A DNA stretch of 41,317 nucleotides from CAZUXY01 sp964624235 (GTDB lineage: Bacteria; Spirochaetota; UBA4802; UBA5368), in NCBI GenBank assembly GCA_964624235.1, contig CAZUXY010000045.1, positions 1 through 41,317 on the forward strand. Direction: 5' to 3'. The position numbers were made by a program, and so were the translations under genes. The notes under the pieces are model-generated. The model had not been told where the DNA came from. It saw only the letters and a program-made list of their open reading frames with translations, and ran no database searches. This document shows positions 9,205 to 17,078 of the stretch, one piece after another (the stretch's first letter is position 1; every line of letters starts with the position of its first letter).

Positions 9205-9447
9205 TTATTTGAGTTTTTTAATGAAAAACCTGGAGGACTTTTCCTCCTTGAGGGTGCTGATTATTTCATTGCCGCTGGATTTTGCCCATGCGGGAAAATC
9301 AGCATGTGCCCCTGGGTCGGTGGTTTCGGCTTCAAGGATCTCGCCTGTCTTCATTTTTTTTATCTGCTGGCTTACCTTTACCACCGGGAGCGGACAGGCC
9401 AGTCCCTTGAGGTCCATCTTAACATCGGCTTTGATTTCTTCACTCAT
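9205..9447 (-). CDS. tusA: TusA-family sulfur carrier protein
   Basis: An 80-residue protein with the TusA fold signature LKGLACPLPVVKV. The cysteine of the CPxP motif (C18) is the residue that carries persulfide sulfur in this family. The length and the helix-sheet pattern (KVSQQIKKMKTGEILEAETT, then the DPGAHADFPAWAKSSGNEI region) are typical. It sits between a DsrE2-type protein and the DsrMK-like genes, a neighbourhood seen in sulfur-oxidising and anaerobic bacteria. A role in persulfide delivery to the membrane complex is more likely here than tRNA thiolation. The ATG at 9447 follows a textbook AAGGAG site. Confidence 0.93.
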   Translation of the reverse strand: MSEEIKADVKMDLKGLACPLPVVKVSQQIKKMKTGEILEAETTDPGAHADFPAWAKSSGNEIISTLKEEKSSRFFIKKLK

Positions 9448-9560
9448 AACGGTCTCCTTATTTTAAAAAACATGTATATCTATCCCCGACCGGATACCCG
9501 CAAGGTACCGGTATGGCATCGGGTACTGCAGTGCTTTTCACCGGCAGCAGCATTTCACCG

Positions 9561-10100
9561 TTAAATAAATAGCTGTATTTTACTGCTCCCCGCTTCTTCG
9601 AGGAATTTTGCCACTCCCACGAATTCAACGCCCGGGTAATCGATCATTTCGCTCTGCTGGAATCCCATAAGCCCCATGGACATATCGCAGATATAGATTT
9701 TCACGCCAAGTTCACCTGCTAGCTCGATCATTTCCTCCAGGGAAGCCACTTTTTTTTTCTTCATGAGATACTTCATCATAGCGGTACCCATGCCCCCCAT
9801 GTTCATTTTCGAGAGTGTGACTTTCGTCGTTCCCCTGGGGAGCATGAAACCGAACATCCTGCCGAAAAGATCCTTTCCTTTGCCTTTCTTCTTCCGGTCG
9901 CGCAACGCGGGTGTCGCCCAGAAGGTGAAGAACATCACCGCTTCATATCCCATGGCAACCGCGCCGGTGGCGATAATAAAAGAGGCAAGCAATTTGTCTA
10001 AGTCTCCGCTGAACACGATCATGGATAACTTCTGTTGCGTGCCCTGTTTTAGATCTTCCATCTGGGTTTTCAACCGTGCTATCTCAGCGGCAATTTCCAC
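9561..10100 (-). CDS. DsrE2-type sulfurtransferase-like protein
   Basis: A 179-residue protein of the DsrE/DsrF/DsrH-like family, DsrE2 subgroup. After an N-terminal coiled-coil-like stretch (IARLKTQMEDLKQGTQQK), residues about 25-60 show the opening beta-alpha pattern (LSMIVFSGDLDKLLASFI, then a hydrophobic GAVAMGYEAVMFFTFWATPA). Residues about 138-150 hold the conserved cysteine in KIYICDMSMGLMG, the expected persulfide site. DsrE2 proteins are membrane-associated sulfur carriers that accompany TusA. The GTG start at 10100 is chosen because GGAGG lies six bases upstream. It is the first gene of the cassette, with the promoter and palindrome directly upstream; tusA follows after 113 bases. 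Confidence 0.87.
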   Translation of the reverse strand: MEIAAEIARLKTQMEDLKQGTQQKLSMIVFSGDLDKLLASFIIATGAVAMGYEAVMFFTFWATPALRDRKKKGKGKDLFGRMFGFMLPRGTTKVTLSKMNMGGMGTAMMKYLMKKKKVASLEEMIELAGELGVKIYICDMSMGLMGFQQSEMIDYPGVEFVGVAKFLEEAGSSKIQLFI

Positions 10101-10116
10101 AATAGGCCTCCGATAA

Positions 10117-10140
10117 TATAGTATTTTAGCATATACTATA
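10117..10140. promoter_or_regulatory. Candidate operator palindrome before the sulfur cassette
   Basis: TATAGTAT (10117-10124) is exactly repeated in inverse as ATACTATA (10133-10140), with an 8-base gap. A further AGTAT half-site at 10145-10149 is inverted relative to ATACT at 10133-10137. The palindrome covers the likely -10 element and transcription start of the DsrE2 gene. An 8+8 dyad of this kind would suit a dimeric repressor such as an ArsR-type sulfur or redox sensor; no such regulator is encoded nearby. Confidence 0.55.
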
Positions 10141-10163
10141 ATAAAGTATTGTTACGTAAACAA
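10135..10163 (-). promoter_or_regulatory. Probable promoter of the DsrE2-TusA-DsrMK operon
   Basis: Read on the minus strand, TTGTTT (10158-10163) and TATAGT (10135-10140) are separated by exactly 17 bases, a good sigma-70 layout. The GTG start lies about 35 bases downstream with GGAGG between. Confidence 0.55.
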
Positions 10164-10553
10164 CTTTTTTTACAAATAATCCCGGTTTCACTTATTCCTG
10201 CGATCACCATATATCGGAACGCGCAGGAAAAATATAGCCGGTCGTTTATGTTAATAGTAGTAACAGTATAATTTCATAACAACATAAATATCAAATTTAT
10301 TGACGAATGTCGCTGGTGGAATGCCGCCCGGGGCAGCCGGTGCCGTCTGGAACTTCTGGAACGGTATCTGGAATTGACCATATAGGTTCTCGGCGACGCG
10401 TGACCGGACCGATGATATCCGGTTGAGGTAACGGCTCTTTTATTACGGGCCATATCTGTAGTATTCCTTACCGCGCACCCGGCATATGTTAAAAAACCCG
10501 TGCGGTTGCACGGGTCGATCAGATTTGGATAAATGCGCGGCGTTCCGGCCTGT
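10141..10553. other. AT-rich intergenic region
   Basis: Besides the minus-strand promoter at its left end and the terminator at 10491-10515, this stretch holds no supported gene. A 39-codon plus-strand frame starting at the ATG near 10308 lacks a ribosome binding site. The part from 10141 to 10300 is strongly AT-rich. Confidence 0.5.
10491..10515 (-). terminator. Intrinsic terminator after the DUF2892 gene
   Basis: On the minus strand ACCCGTGC and GCACGGGT form a perfect 8-bp stem (10496-10503 with 10508-10515) with a 4-base AACC loop, followed by a run of T residues. It separates the DUF2892 gene from the DsrE2 operon. Confidence 0.88.
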
Positions 10554-10799
10554 TCAGTGAGATGCTGTTTCGGGCTTTTCCGGAGGTCCCGGCGACACGG
10601 GGCAGCTGTTTATTTTCAGTATGGTATAGAGCCCGCAGAAACCGGCAAAAGAGGTATAAAGCATAACAACACCTGACAGTAGCAGCAGTATGGTGCCCGG
10701 TAATCCGGGTTTCAGAATAATGATATTTAAAAGAAATGAAATACCGACCAGGAACCGGATATACCGGTCAGCGGCGCCTACATTTTTAACCATGCTCAT
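10554..10799 (-). CDS. DUF2892 (YgaP-like) membrane protein
   Basis: A small, 81-residue membrane protein. It opens with MSMVKNVGAADRYIRFLVGI, the start typical of DUF2892 domains (NxGxxDRxxR), and continues with two hydrophobic segments (about residues 15-30 and 35-60). In E. coli YgaP the same domain anchors a rhodanese sulfurtransferase to the inner membrane. Here it stands alone, close to but separately terminated from the sulfur cassette. The ATG at 10799 is chosen because GGGGG sits a few bases upstream; a longer frame reaching 10904 adds a Cys/Arg-rich stretch unlike the family and is not supported. The tail (CPVSPGPPEKPETASH) is hydrophilic. Confidence 0.82.
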   Translation of the reverse strand: MSMVKNVGAADRYIRFLVGISFLLNIIILKPGLPGTILLLLSGVVMLYTSFAGFCGLYTILKINSCPVSPGPPEKPETASH

Positions 10800-10941
10800 T
10801 ATCCCCCTTTTGTGTAATGTACGCTTACACGGTCCGCGGGCCGAACAATCCGGCGATAGAGAGCACCACCATGAACGGCATCGCAACAGGAATAAACGGA
10901 CCATCGGTGCGAAGTTTTTATGACGTTATCAGCTTTTTTAT

Positions 10942-11859
10942 TCAGCGGTACTTGTCAAGCCTTTTTAAACCCGCCCCGAGCGCCGTTGCAACCGCGGCGT
11001 CGAATTCCTGCAGGGTGACACGACGCCGCATATCCGGGCATTCCCTCGCGCGATATTCGGGATGGTACTGGTCCATAAGGTTGAGGTAGGTGTTCTGCGA
11101 GAGCCCGGCGATAAAGGATATGACCCTGTCGGTCGAGGCCCTGTTGTGGGGAAGCACCAGGTGCCTTACCAGAAGACCCTTCACGGCGATCCCACGGTCG
11201 TCAAGCACCAGATCGCCCACCTGGCGGTGCATTTCCCTCAGCGCTGCCATGGCGGCGACGGGGTAATCGCCGGCGCCGGAGAGCAGAGCGGCGGTGTCGG
11301 GATCCATGTACTTGAAGTCGGGCATGTAAATATCGAACACTCCCTCAATCATCCTAAGGGTTTCCACCGCGTCATACCCGCCGGAGTTGTACACCAGCGG
11401 CACCGAAAGGCCCCTGGGGACGGCGATCTGGAGCGCCCTCAGGATAGGGTAGACCATGTGCGTGGGTGTCACGAAGTTGATATTGTGGCATCCCTTTTTC
11501 TGGAGTCCTGTCATTACGGCGGCAAGCTCCTCGTAAGAGATCTCGTTGCCGTATCCCAGGTGGGAAATATCATAATTCTGGCAGAAGATGCATCCCAGGT
11601 TGCAGTGCGTGAAGAAGATGGTGCCCGATCCGTTGCGCCCGACCAGGCATGACTCTTCGCCGAAGTGCGCGTTGTACGAAGACACTATCGGCAGCACGGT
11701 GCTTTTGCATTTTCCGGTGTGTCCCGCGGTGCGGTCGATACCGCAGCGATGGGGACAGAGGGTGCAGCGTGTAAGCACCTCATGGATCTGTTCGGCCCTC
11801 TTTGCCAGGAGACCTTTCTCGTAAAGCCTTATGTAGGAGGGTTCTTTTGTCATGGACAT
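10942..11859 (-). CDS. PflA-like radical SAM protein (COG1313 type)
   Basis: A 305-residue radical SAM protein of the group annotated as putative pyruvate-formate-lyase activating enzyme. The SAM-cluster motif CNLGCIFCQN (CxxxCxxC) lies at about residues 86-93. Before it is the extra cysteine set typical of COG1313, CTLCPHRCGIDRTAGHTGKC (about 28-47), which probably holds another cluster. Later motifs such as NFVTPTHMVYPILRAL and MPDFKYMD also fit this group, and the C-terminal part ends LNLMDQYHPEYRA. The substrate is unknown; no glycyl radical enzyme is nearby. The start is ambiguous: ATGs at 11859 and 11853 have no clear Shine-Dalgarno, and a GTG at 11883 would add eight residues. Confidence 0.85.
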   Translation of the reverse strand: MSMTKEPSYIRLYEKGLLAKRAEQIHEVLTRCTLCPHRCGIDRTAGHTGKCKSTVLPIVSSYNAHFGEESCLVGRNGSGTIFFTHCNLGCIFCQNYDISHLGYGNEISYEELAAVMTGLQKKGCHNINFVTPTHMVYPILRALQIAVPRGLSVPLVYNSGGYDAVETLRMIEGVFDIYMPDFKYMDPDTAALLSGAGDYPVAAMAALREMHRQVGDLVLDDRGIAVKGLLVRHLVLPHNRASTDRVISFIAGLSQNTYLNLMDQYHPEYRARECPDMRRRVTLQEFDAAVATALGAGLKRLDKYR

Positions 11860-12032
11860 GGAGCGCAGAGGCGGCGGGACCACCCTTTCTACCGGCCGCC
11901 GCCCGCAGGTGGAATTATTCCTTTAATCATTCTTGAATGCCGGTGCGGTGCAACTCCCCTCCGCCCGATATCGTAGAAAATCCTTATTTTTGAAAGCGGC
12001 GTTTTTCAGCCCAACTGCTCAAACCGGTATGG

Positions 12033-12908
12033 TCACTGCTTGAAGATGCTTTTTATGGAGTTGAGCACGTCCGCCGGCAGAACAACGAACTTGGCGTTGC
12101 TGGAATCGCCCAGCTTGACCAGTCCCTTGACGTATTCCTGTCCCAGCAGGTAGGTGAGAGACTCTCCCCCACCGGTTTTAAGGGAGTTCGCCACCACGGT
12201 AATGGCGGCCGCTTCGGCCTGGGCCAGCCGCTCCCGGGCTTCCGCGTCCCTGAGCGCCGACTCCTTGCGGGCTTCCGCTTCGAGGATCTGGGCTCTCTTG
12301 AACCCCTCGGCCTTCTTCTCCTGGGCCTCTTTCTGCGCCTCGGCCTCGAGCACCGTCGCTCTTCTCTCGCGTTCGGCCTTCATCTGCAGCGCCATGGCCT
12401 GTTGCAAATCCTGGGGGGGCACTATGTCCTTGATTTCCACCCTGGTGATCTTGGTTCCCCATGAGTCGGTCGCATCGTCCAGTATCTTCAGCAGATCGGC
12501 GTTTATTTTATCACGGGACGACAGCGACTGGTCCAGCGTCATCTTCCCCATTATGGAACGCAGACTGGTAAGGGCAAGGTTCGAGATGGCGAACTCCAGG
12601 GACTGTATCCCGTAATAGGATTTGTAAGGGTCCAGGATTTTAAAAAACACCACCCCGTCCACCTTGACGGTCGCGTTGTCTTCGGAAATAATCCCCTGTG
12701 CGGGCAGGTCCATCACCTGCTCACGTATGTCGATTTTTGCCGCCACCCTTGAAAACAGCGGATTTATCAGGTTCAGTCCCGGCTGGAGAGTTGCCGCAAA
12801 TTTTCCGAAGCGTTCCACGATCCAGTTTTCAGCCTGGGGCACTATCCTGACCCCCTTGAATACAAGGAACATTACCAGCAGGGCAAGAGCTATAATCAGA
12901 TATGACAT
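12033..12908 (-). CDS. Stomatin/SPFH-domain membrane protein
   Basis: A 291-residue SPFH (band 7) protein. One N-terminal membrane segment (about residues 3-18) is followed by the SPFH domain (about 20-180; VPQAENWIVERFGKFAATLQ, PGLNLINPLF, REQVMDLPAQGIISEDNATV). A long Ala/Glu-rich coiled coil follows (about 180-245; ERERRATVLEAEAQKEAQEK), then a conserved C-terminal stretch. Such proteins form large ring assemblies at the inner membrane and work with NfeD and membrane proteases in quality control. The gene starts two bases after the nfeD stop, with GGAGG inside the nfeD end, so the pair is coupled. QmcA/YbbK-type is the closest named relative. Confidence 0.93.
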   Translation of the reverse strand: MSYLIIALALLVMFLVFKGVRIVPQAENWIVERFGKFAATLQPGLNLINPLFSRVAAKIDIREQVMDLPAQGIISEDNATVKVDGVVFFKILDPYKSYYGIQSLEFAISNLALTSLRSIMGKMTLDQSLSSRDKINADLLKILDDATDSWGTKITRVEIKDIVPPQDLQQAMALQMKAERERRATVLEAEAQKEAQEKKAEGFKRAQILEAEARKESALRDAEARERLAQAEAAAITVVANSLKTGGGESLTYLLGQEYVKGLVKLGDSSNAKFVVLPADVLNSIKSIFKQ

Positions 12909-12910
12909 GG

Positions 12911-13375
12911 CTAACCTCCGGTTTTACCGTCATGGGTTTTGACGACAAGTTTGATGCCGCGTGCTTCTATTACCGTAACCTCGGTTCCCTCCCGGATATC
13001 CTCCGCCGATTCCGCCTGCCATGTTTTAAGACCCATGAATTTGTCGAAAAGGTCGACCTCGCCGGGTATGCCCGGTTTGATTGATTTTGTGCAGACACCG
13101 CGAAGCATGACCAGCGTGGGGTCCCGTGAGTCGTCGGCGCCTCCCCTGGAAAATTTCTTTCGAAAGAAACCGAACCACAGCCCCAGAAAGAACAGGGACG
13201 ATATGAAAAAGAAAATCCACTGCGCATCGGCGGAACCCAACAACCCGATGTATACACACAACGCCGTCAATACTCCGCCCAGTCCGAACCAGAATATCAC
13301 GAACCCCGGTACGATGATTTCCATAGCCATAATGATAATACCGACGGCAAGCCAGAGCAGGGGGGATAACGCCAT
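12911..13375 (-). CDS. nfeD: NfeD-like membrane protein
   Basis: A 154-residue short-form NfeD. Three hydrophobic segments occupy about residues 3-27, 30-45 and 50-68 (MALSPLLWLAVGIIIMAMEI, PGFVIFWFGLGGVLTALCVY and the following IFFFISSLFFLGLWFG). A soluble OB-fold-like domain follows (about 85-148; LRGVCTKSIKPGIPGEVDLF through GTEVTVIEARGIKLVV). NfeD proteins partner with stomatin-type SPFH proteins, and that is exactly the next gene. The ATG at 13375 is chosen for the AGAGGTG site eight bases upstream; a longer frame to 13417 adds a non-membrane leader without support. Confidence 0.9.
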   Translation of the reverse strand: MALSPLLWLAVGIIIMAMEIIVPGFVIFWFGLGGVLTALCVYIGLLGSADAQWIFFFISSLFFLGLWFGFFRKKFSRGGADDSRDPTLVMLRGVCTKSIKPGIPGEVDLFDKFMGLKTWQAESAEDIREGTEVTVIEARGIKLVVKTHDGKTGG

Positions 13376-13537
13376 TGGAGTGCACCTCTTCTCGTGAAAT
13401 ACCCAATCGTAATCCATGAAAGTAACGCGGTCAATAATATAATGGCGGCAAAATACGGTGTACTCGGGGGCGTTGTCCGCGCGCCGGCGCCGAAATCCGA
13501 TGTGTGACGTCCGCCAAATTAAACAGTTAACGTCGAA

Positions 13538-14542
13538 TCACACCTCACCTGATGACCCGTCGGATGTCGGCGGTTCAATGGTCCTGAGGCGCTCATTTTG
13601 ATTTCTCGAAAAATAAGCTTCCACCGCCAGTTTCATCGCGGTGATGGCGCTTTCCCTGCGGATACGGGTGTAAAGGTTGTGCGAGAACGTGACATTCTTC
13701 GAGAAATAAAACGAGAACCGGTGGCCGCGGCTCCGGTGCAGCCGTTCCGGCAGGAGGGTACCTATTAGATCGAGCCCTTCAATGAAAAGGTCTTGCAGGT
13801 CCACATCAAACCGGTATGACCTGCCCGCGAACGTGTCCTCCAGTATACGGAAGAACCAGGGGGATTTCACCGCCTCCCTTCCCACCATTACACCGCCGCA
13901 TCCCGTTTCTTCCATGCGCTTCAACGCCGACATGGGGCTTGCGATATCACCGTTGCCCACAACGGGAATTGTCAGGGTTTCCCTGAGTACTTTCACCAGC
14001 GACCAGTCGGCACTTCGACGGAACCCCAGACGCGCATGGCGCGGGTGGAGCACGATATAATCCACCCCTTCGTCACGGAGCATTTTCCCCAGGGACAGCA
14101 TTCCCTCAATATCGTGATCGTCGTAACCGGAACGCATTTTCACCGAAAGGCGGCACGTGACCGCCTTTCTGCACGAGCGGACGATCTCCCGTGCCAGTAC
14201 ACGGTTCGCGAGCAGTGCCGCGCCGGCGCCCGTTTTCACGATCTCGGGGGCGGCGCACCCCATGTTGATGTCGATCCCCCAGGGATTATTCGCGGTGAGG
14301 ATTTCACACGCGCCCGCCATGACCGCCGGTTTCGCCCCCACAATCTGATAGACCAGGGGGTCATCGGTTTCCATCTTTCGCACCAGGGGTTCATTGTGGC
14401 GTGCACGGGAGAGGAGGGCGCCGGCGGAAAGCATCTCGGAATAGAGTATGGTGTCTCGGGAGTAACGGCGCACCAGGCACCGGAAAGCCGGAGTGGTGAC
14501 TTCCGCCATGGGCGCCAGGAAAAAGGAAGGTTTCGGGATCAT
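13538..14542 (-). CDS. dus: tRNA-dihydrouridine synthase
   Basis: A flavin enzyme that reduces uridine to dihydrouridine in the tRNA D-loop. The 334-residue chain starts MIPKPSFFLAPMAEVTTPAF, the FMN-binding first strand of the TIM barrel. INMGCAAPEI (near residue 98) holds the catalytic cysteine; KMRSGYDD, HPRHARLGF, PVVGNGDI and GGVMVGREAVKSPW follow in the Dus order. The subfamily (DusA, B or C) cannot be fixed by eye. The ATG at 14542 gives the natural family N terminus; an ATG at 14566 would add eight residues. Both have imperfect ribosome sites. The gene stands alone, divergent from the lipoprotein gene at 14716. Confidence 0.92.
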   Translation of the reverse strand: MIPKPSFFLAPMAEVTTPAFRCLVRRYSRDTILYSEMLSAGALLSRARHNEPLVRKMETDDPLVYQIVGAKPAVMAGACEILTANNPWGIDINMGCAAPEIVKTGAGAALLANRVLAREIVRSCRKAVTCRLSVKMRSGYDDHDIEGMLSLGKMLRDEGVDYIVLHPRHARLGFRRSADWSLVKVLRETLTIPVVGNGDIASPMSALKRMEETGCGGVMVGREAVKSPWFFRILEDTFAGRSYRFDVDLQDLFIEGLDLIGTLLPERLHRSRGHRFSFYFSKNVTFSHNLYTRIRRESAITAMKLAVEAYFSRNQNERLRTIEPPTSDGSSGEV

Positions 14543-14661
14543 CTCCACCTGCGGATCTCTGCACATATCGTAATACCGGGCAACACTGTGGACAGGATCG
14601 TTATATCGCCTGTGAAAGTCAAGGCATACGGGAATCCGCGGGGGGACAGGTTATATTTTTC

Positions 14662-14689
14662 TTGACGTAACGGGGCCATGGTTTACAAA
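14662..14689 (+). promoter_or_regulatory. Probable sigma-70 promoter for the lipoprotein gene
   Basis: TTGACG (14662-14667) and TACAAA (14684-14689) are 16 bases apart, and the ATG follows 26 bases later with AGGGTGG between. Only similarity to the consensus supports it. Confidence 0.45.
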
Positions 14690-14715
14690 ACAAAATCCTG
14701 CACAGGGTGGAATTC

Positions 14716-15207
14716 ATGAAGAAATATCTTTTCGTTGTATTCATTACGGTCCTGTCCGGTTGCGTCCAGCTCCCCGAAAGACTGGAAACGCCCGTGATGG
14801 TGATCAAATCAGCGATTGAAGACAACCGGGGCATGTTCACTTTACATATTGTGTCAACCATCAGAAATCCCAACAGCGCCGTCATTATACGGGACCTGAA
14901 GGGCAGGCTGCGGTTCAAAGACGGTAAAAGCATGCTCCCGGAATCGGGGATAACGGCGATCCCTTTTTCGGTCAAAGAAATTTTTCCCTTTGAATCGGCC
15001 ATGGTAAAGCTTGAAGCGCATGGCGATGAAAAACAATGCAGGCCCGTTTTTGAACTTCTGGGGATTTCACCGGATGATGTGATTAAAGCCGGCACCACCC
15101 GGGAGATTTATATTCACGACAAGTATCTCAAGATGGAAATCAACTCTTACCGAACTGAAAAAATACATAAAGCCCTGAAAGGAAAACTGAATGAGAAAGT
15201 TCAATGA
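14716..15207 (+). CDS. LEA-type (WHy/LEA_2) lipoprotein
   Basis: A 163-residue predicted lipoprotein. MKKYLFVVFITVLSGC ends in a lipobox (LSGC), so C16 would be lipidated and the mature protein anchored to a membrane. The mature part has the LEA_2/WHy pattern TIRNPNSAVIIRDLKGRLRF with a following beta-rich region. Bacterial WHy proteins are linked to stress or desiccation tolerance in some species, but the role here is unknown. The ATG at 14716 is preferred over a GTG at 14707 because AGGGTGG lies at the right distance and the signal peptide then starts MKK. It overlaps the next gene by 17 bases. Confidence 0.75.
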   Translation: MKKYLFVVFITVLSGCVQLPERLETPVMVIKSAIEDNRGMFTLHIVSTIRNPNSAVIIRDLKGRLRFKDGKSMLPESGITAIPFSVKEIFPFESAMVKLEAHGDEKQCRPVFELLGISPDDVIKAGTTREIYIHDKYLKMEINSYRTEKIHKALKGKLNEKVQ

Positions 15208-15625
15208 TACCCGGATGTTTTTGTACATCTCACTGGTGCTGACTCTGGTGGCGCTGCTGCTGGTTCCGGTGGCTTATTACTCGATCATGGTGGTCGAGCC
15301 TGAGGTCAGGTCGCTGCTTGAGGCGCCTGAAGGGATCAGTGGAAACTATAAGAAAGCCTATCTCATACTGAGGGACCCTCACGTCTTCGCGCGCTATGAA
15401 AATTTCGACGCGGCGGCGGAACCGGTCAAGGCGATACTGAGGGATTTTGACCGGCGTGTATATAACGGCGATCCGTTTGTCGCCGACGACCGGCTGTACC
15501 TGGAAATCCTCTTCGAGCGCCGCATCCTCGGTTCGCGCCTCACGCGCAACACGGTGATCTTCTTCACCCTCCTGGCGCTGGTGAGCTGGGGCGTGTTTCT
15601 TTATGAGCGCAGGAAAAACACCTAG
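15191..15625 (+). CDS. Two-TM membrane protein of unknown function
   Basis: A 144-residue protein I do not recognise. It has one membrane segment near the N terminus (about residues 9-33, FLYISLVLTLVALLLVPVAY) and one near the C terminus (about 120-138, TVIFFTLLALVSWGVFLYER). Between them lies a soluble domain of about 85 residues, probably periplasmic (VRSLLEAPEGISGNYKKAYL region). It starts inside the preceding lipoprotein gene (17-base overlap) and so is probably made with it, which suggests a shared envelope function. Its stop overlaps the stop of the opposing ZIP transporter gene by four bases. Confidence 0.7.
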   Translation: MRKFNDTRMFLYISLVLTLVALLLVPVAYYSIMVVEPEVRSLLEAPEGISGNYKKAYLILRDPHVFARYENFDAAAEPVKAILRDFDRRVYNGDPFVADDRLYLEILFERRILGSRLTRNTVIFFTLLALVSWGVFLYERRKNT

Positions 15626-16434
15626 CCCAGGGCCACATCCAGGATCATCATTACCGTAAATCCCAGCATCACGCCCATGGTGGCCAGGTCGCCGTTCCCC
15701 CCGCTCTGGGATTCCGGTATGACCTCTTCCACCACCACATAAATCATGGCGCCGGCGGCAAAGGCGAGGGCATAGGGCAGAAAGGCCTGTGCCAGCAGTA
15801 CTATGGAAGCCCCCAGCACGCCGGCGACGGGCTCCACCATGCCCGAAGCCTGCCCCATCATGAAGCTTTTCATTCTGGATACTCCCTCCCGTCGCAGCGG
15901 CATGGACACCGCAAACCCCTCAGGGAAGTTCTGGATGCCGATTCCCAGGGCAAGGGCGACCGCCGATGCCATAGTCGCCGACGGGAGGTTTGAAGCGACC
16001 GCGCCGAAAGCAACGCCGACCGCGAGCCCTTCGGGGAAGTTATGCAGAGTGATCGCCAGTACCAGCAGGGTGCTGCGACGCCAGGAGGTGTGGACTCCCT
16101 CGGCTTCCTGCATGGGCAGGTTTAGGTGCAGATGGGGCAGCAGGTAGTCTATCAATCGCAGGAACATTCCCCCCATGAGAAAACCCACAGCCGGCGGAAC
16201 CCATGACGGCAGGGCCTTCCCCTCGGACATCTCTATGGCGGGTGCCAGCAGCGACCAGTAACTGGCGGCGATCATGACGCCGCCGGCGAAGGCGAGGTTG
16301 AAGTCCAGTAGTTTGCGATTGGGTTCTCGTCCTATGAAAACCATGGCAGCCCCGAGGGCGGTAAGCAACCAGGTGAACAGCGTGGCCAGCAGTGCCTGTG
16401 TTATGGGACCAAAGCTCATTAACAGTTCGGTCAT
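15622..16434 (-). CDS. ZIP-family (GufA/ZupT-like) divalent metal transporter
   Basis: A 270-residue membrane protein with about eight hydrophobic segments, fitting the ZIP family that imports zinc, iron or manganese. The two metal-binding helices are clear: ITLHNFPEGLAVGVAFG and GIGIQNFPEGFAVSMPLR. A variable cytoplasmic loop with histidines (YLLPHLHLNLPM) precedes them. The GufA subgroup is the best match because of the second motif and the VEEVIPESQ ending. The ATG at 16434 is chosen for the AGGGG site nine bases upstream; an upstream in-frame extension to 16527 looks non-membrane and is not supported. It converges with the two-TM gene at 15191-15625. Confidence 0.92.
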   Translation of the reverse strand: MTELLMSFGPITQALLATLFTWLLTALGAAMVFIGREPNRKLLDFNLAFAGGVMIAASYWSLLAPAIEMSEGKALPSWVPPAVGFLMGGMFLRLIDYLLPHLHLNLPMQEAEGVHTSWRRSTLLVLAITLHNFPEGLAVGVAFGAVASNLPSATMASAVALALGIGIQNFPEGFAVSMPLRREGVSRMKSFMMGQASGMVEPVAGVLGASIVLLAQAFLPYALAFAAGAMIYVVVEEVIPESQSGGNGDLATMGVMLGFTVMMILDVALG

Positions 16435-16631
16435 AAAGGTGTTCCCCTGTAATGTAGTATATACCGTTCCAGGAAGACGGATTGGACACGTTGTTCCCTT
16501 CGTACAGCGAATTTCGACAATTTTCAACCTTTTTTATCAACCGGTGGTTCCGCCGGCGGTATTTTTTTCGCGACATATTCCCGGCAGGTCTATAATAATT
16601 TTCCTGATTATGTCCGAATAGGGTAATAGAG

Positions 16632-16672
16632 GCCGGGACCCTTCCCGGCAGGCTGATTTCCCCTCAGGGGGA
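16632..16672 (+). promoter_or_regulatory. Tandem hairpins in the leader of the gene at 16690
   Basis: GCCGGGA (16632-16638) pairs exactly with TCCCGGC (16643-16649) over a 4-base loop. A second stem, CCCC (16660-16663) with GGGG (16667-16670), lies just before the ribosome site AGGAGGAGGG at 16678. An 11-base direct repeat, TTCCCGGCAGG, occurs at 16578-16588 and 16642-16652, and a TATAAT at 16591-16596 could be a -10 element. This may be a translational control leader; no known riboswitch class is recognised. Confidence 0.4.
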
Positions 16673-16689
16673 CATATAGGAGGAGGGCC

Positions 16690-17067
16690 ATGAAGGTGTA
16701 TATGTTTTCAGAACACTACGCCTCGCGGCAGTCCAATCATCCGGCGGATCAGAAAGGCGCCCGGGACGAACGGAGAAAATATATCAGGGGCAGCAATGCC
16801 ATGGCCGACAGCATAGAAATATCGCCCGAGGCACTTGAGCGCTTCGAAAGGGAAAAAGTGAAGGAGCTTAAACGTGAGCGCATCAGGAAAAGCGTAAGAG
16901 AGTACTATCCCATAATCAAGGAATACGTCGATCTCACGGACGGAGATCTGCGCAGGCTCTACCGTCCGCGCAGCGTTGATGAGATCAAAAACACTTCCTA
17001 CGATTTCAGCCGTGATGAGATACTGGAACAGGCCGCCGAAAGGATCAAGATGCTGATCACCCATTAG
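16690..17067 (+). CDS. Small charged helical protein, unknown function
   Basis: A 125-residue soluble, highly charged protein that I do not recognise. Residues about 38-70 (MADSIEISPEALERFEREKV then KELKRERIRKS) look like a long helix; the rest (YYPIIKEYVDLTDGDLRRLY) is also mostly helical. A faint resemblance to anti-sigma factor FlgM (an IxISPEA-like start and a C-terminal helix pair) is too weak to call. The ATG at 16690 is firm because a very strong AGGAGGAGGG site lies just upstream; an internal ATG at 16801 would remove the first 37 residues. It is monocistronic and followed by a large hairpin. Confidence 0.7.
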   Translation: MKVYMFSEHYASRQSNHPADQKGARDERRKYIRGSNAMADSIEISPEALERFEREKVKELKRERIRKSVREYYPIIKEYVDLTDGDLRRLYRPRSVDEIKNTSYDFSRDEILEQAAERIKMLITH

Positions 17068-17078
17068 TACGGGCCTAT

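Noticed and set aside
10825..10881. Minus-strand hydrophobic micro-frame (MPFMVVLSIAGLFGPRTV)
   Set aside because: Only 18 codons and no ribosome site; may be the remnant of a membrane protein but cannot be supported.
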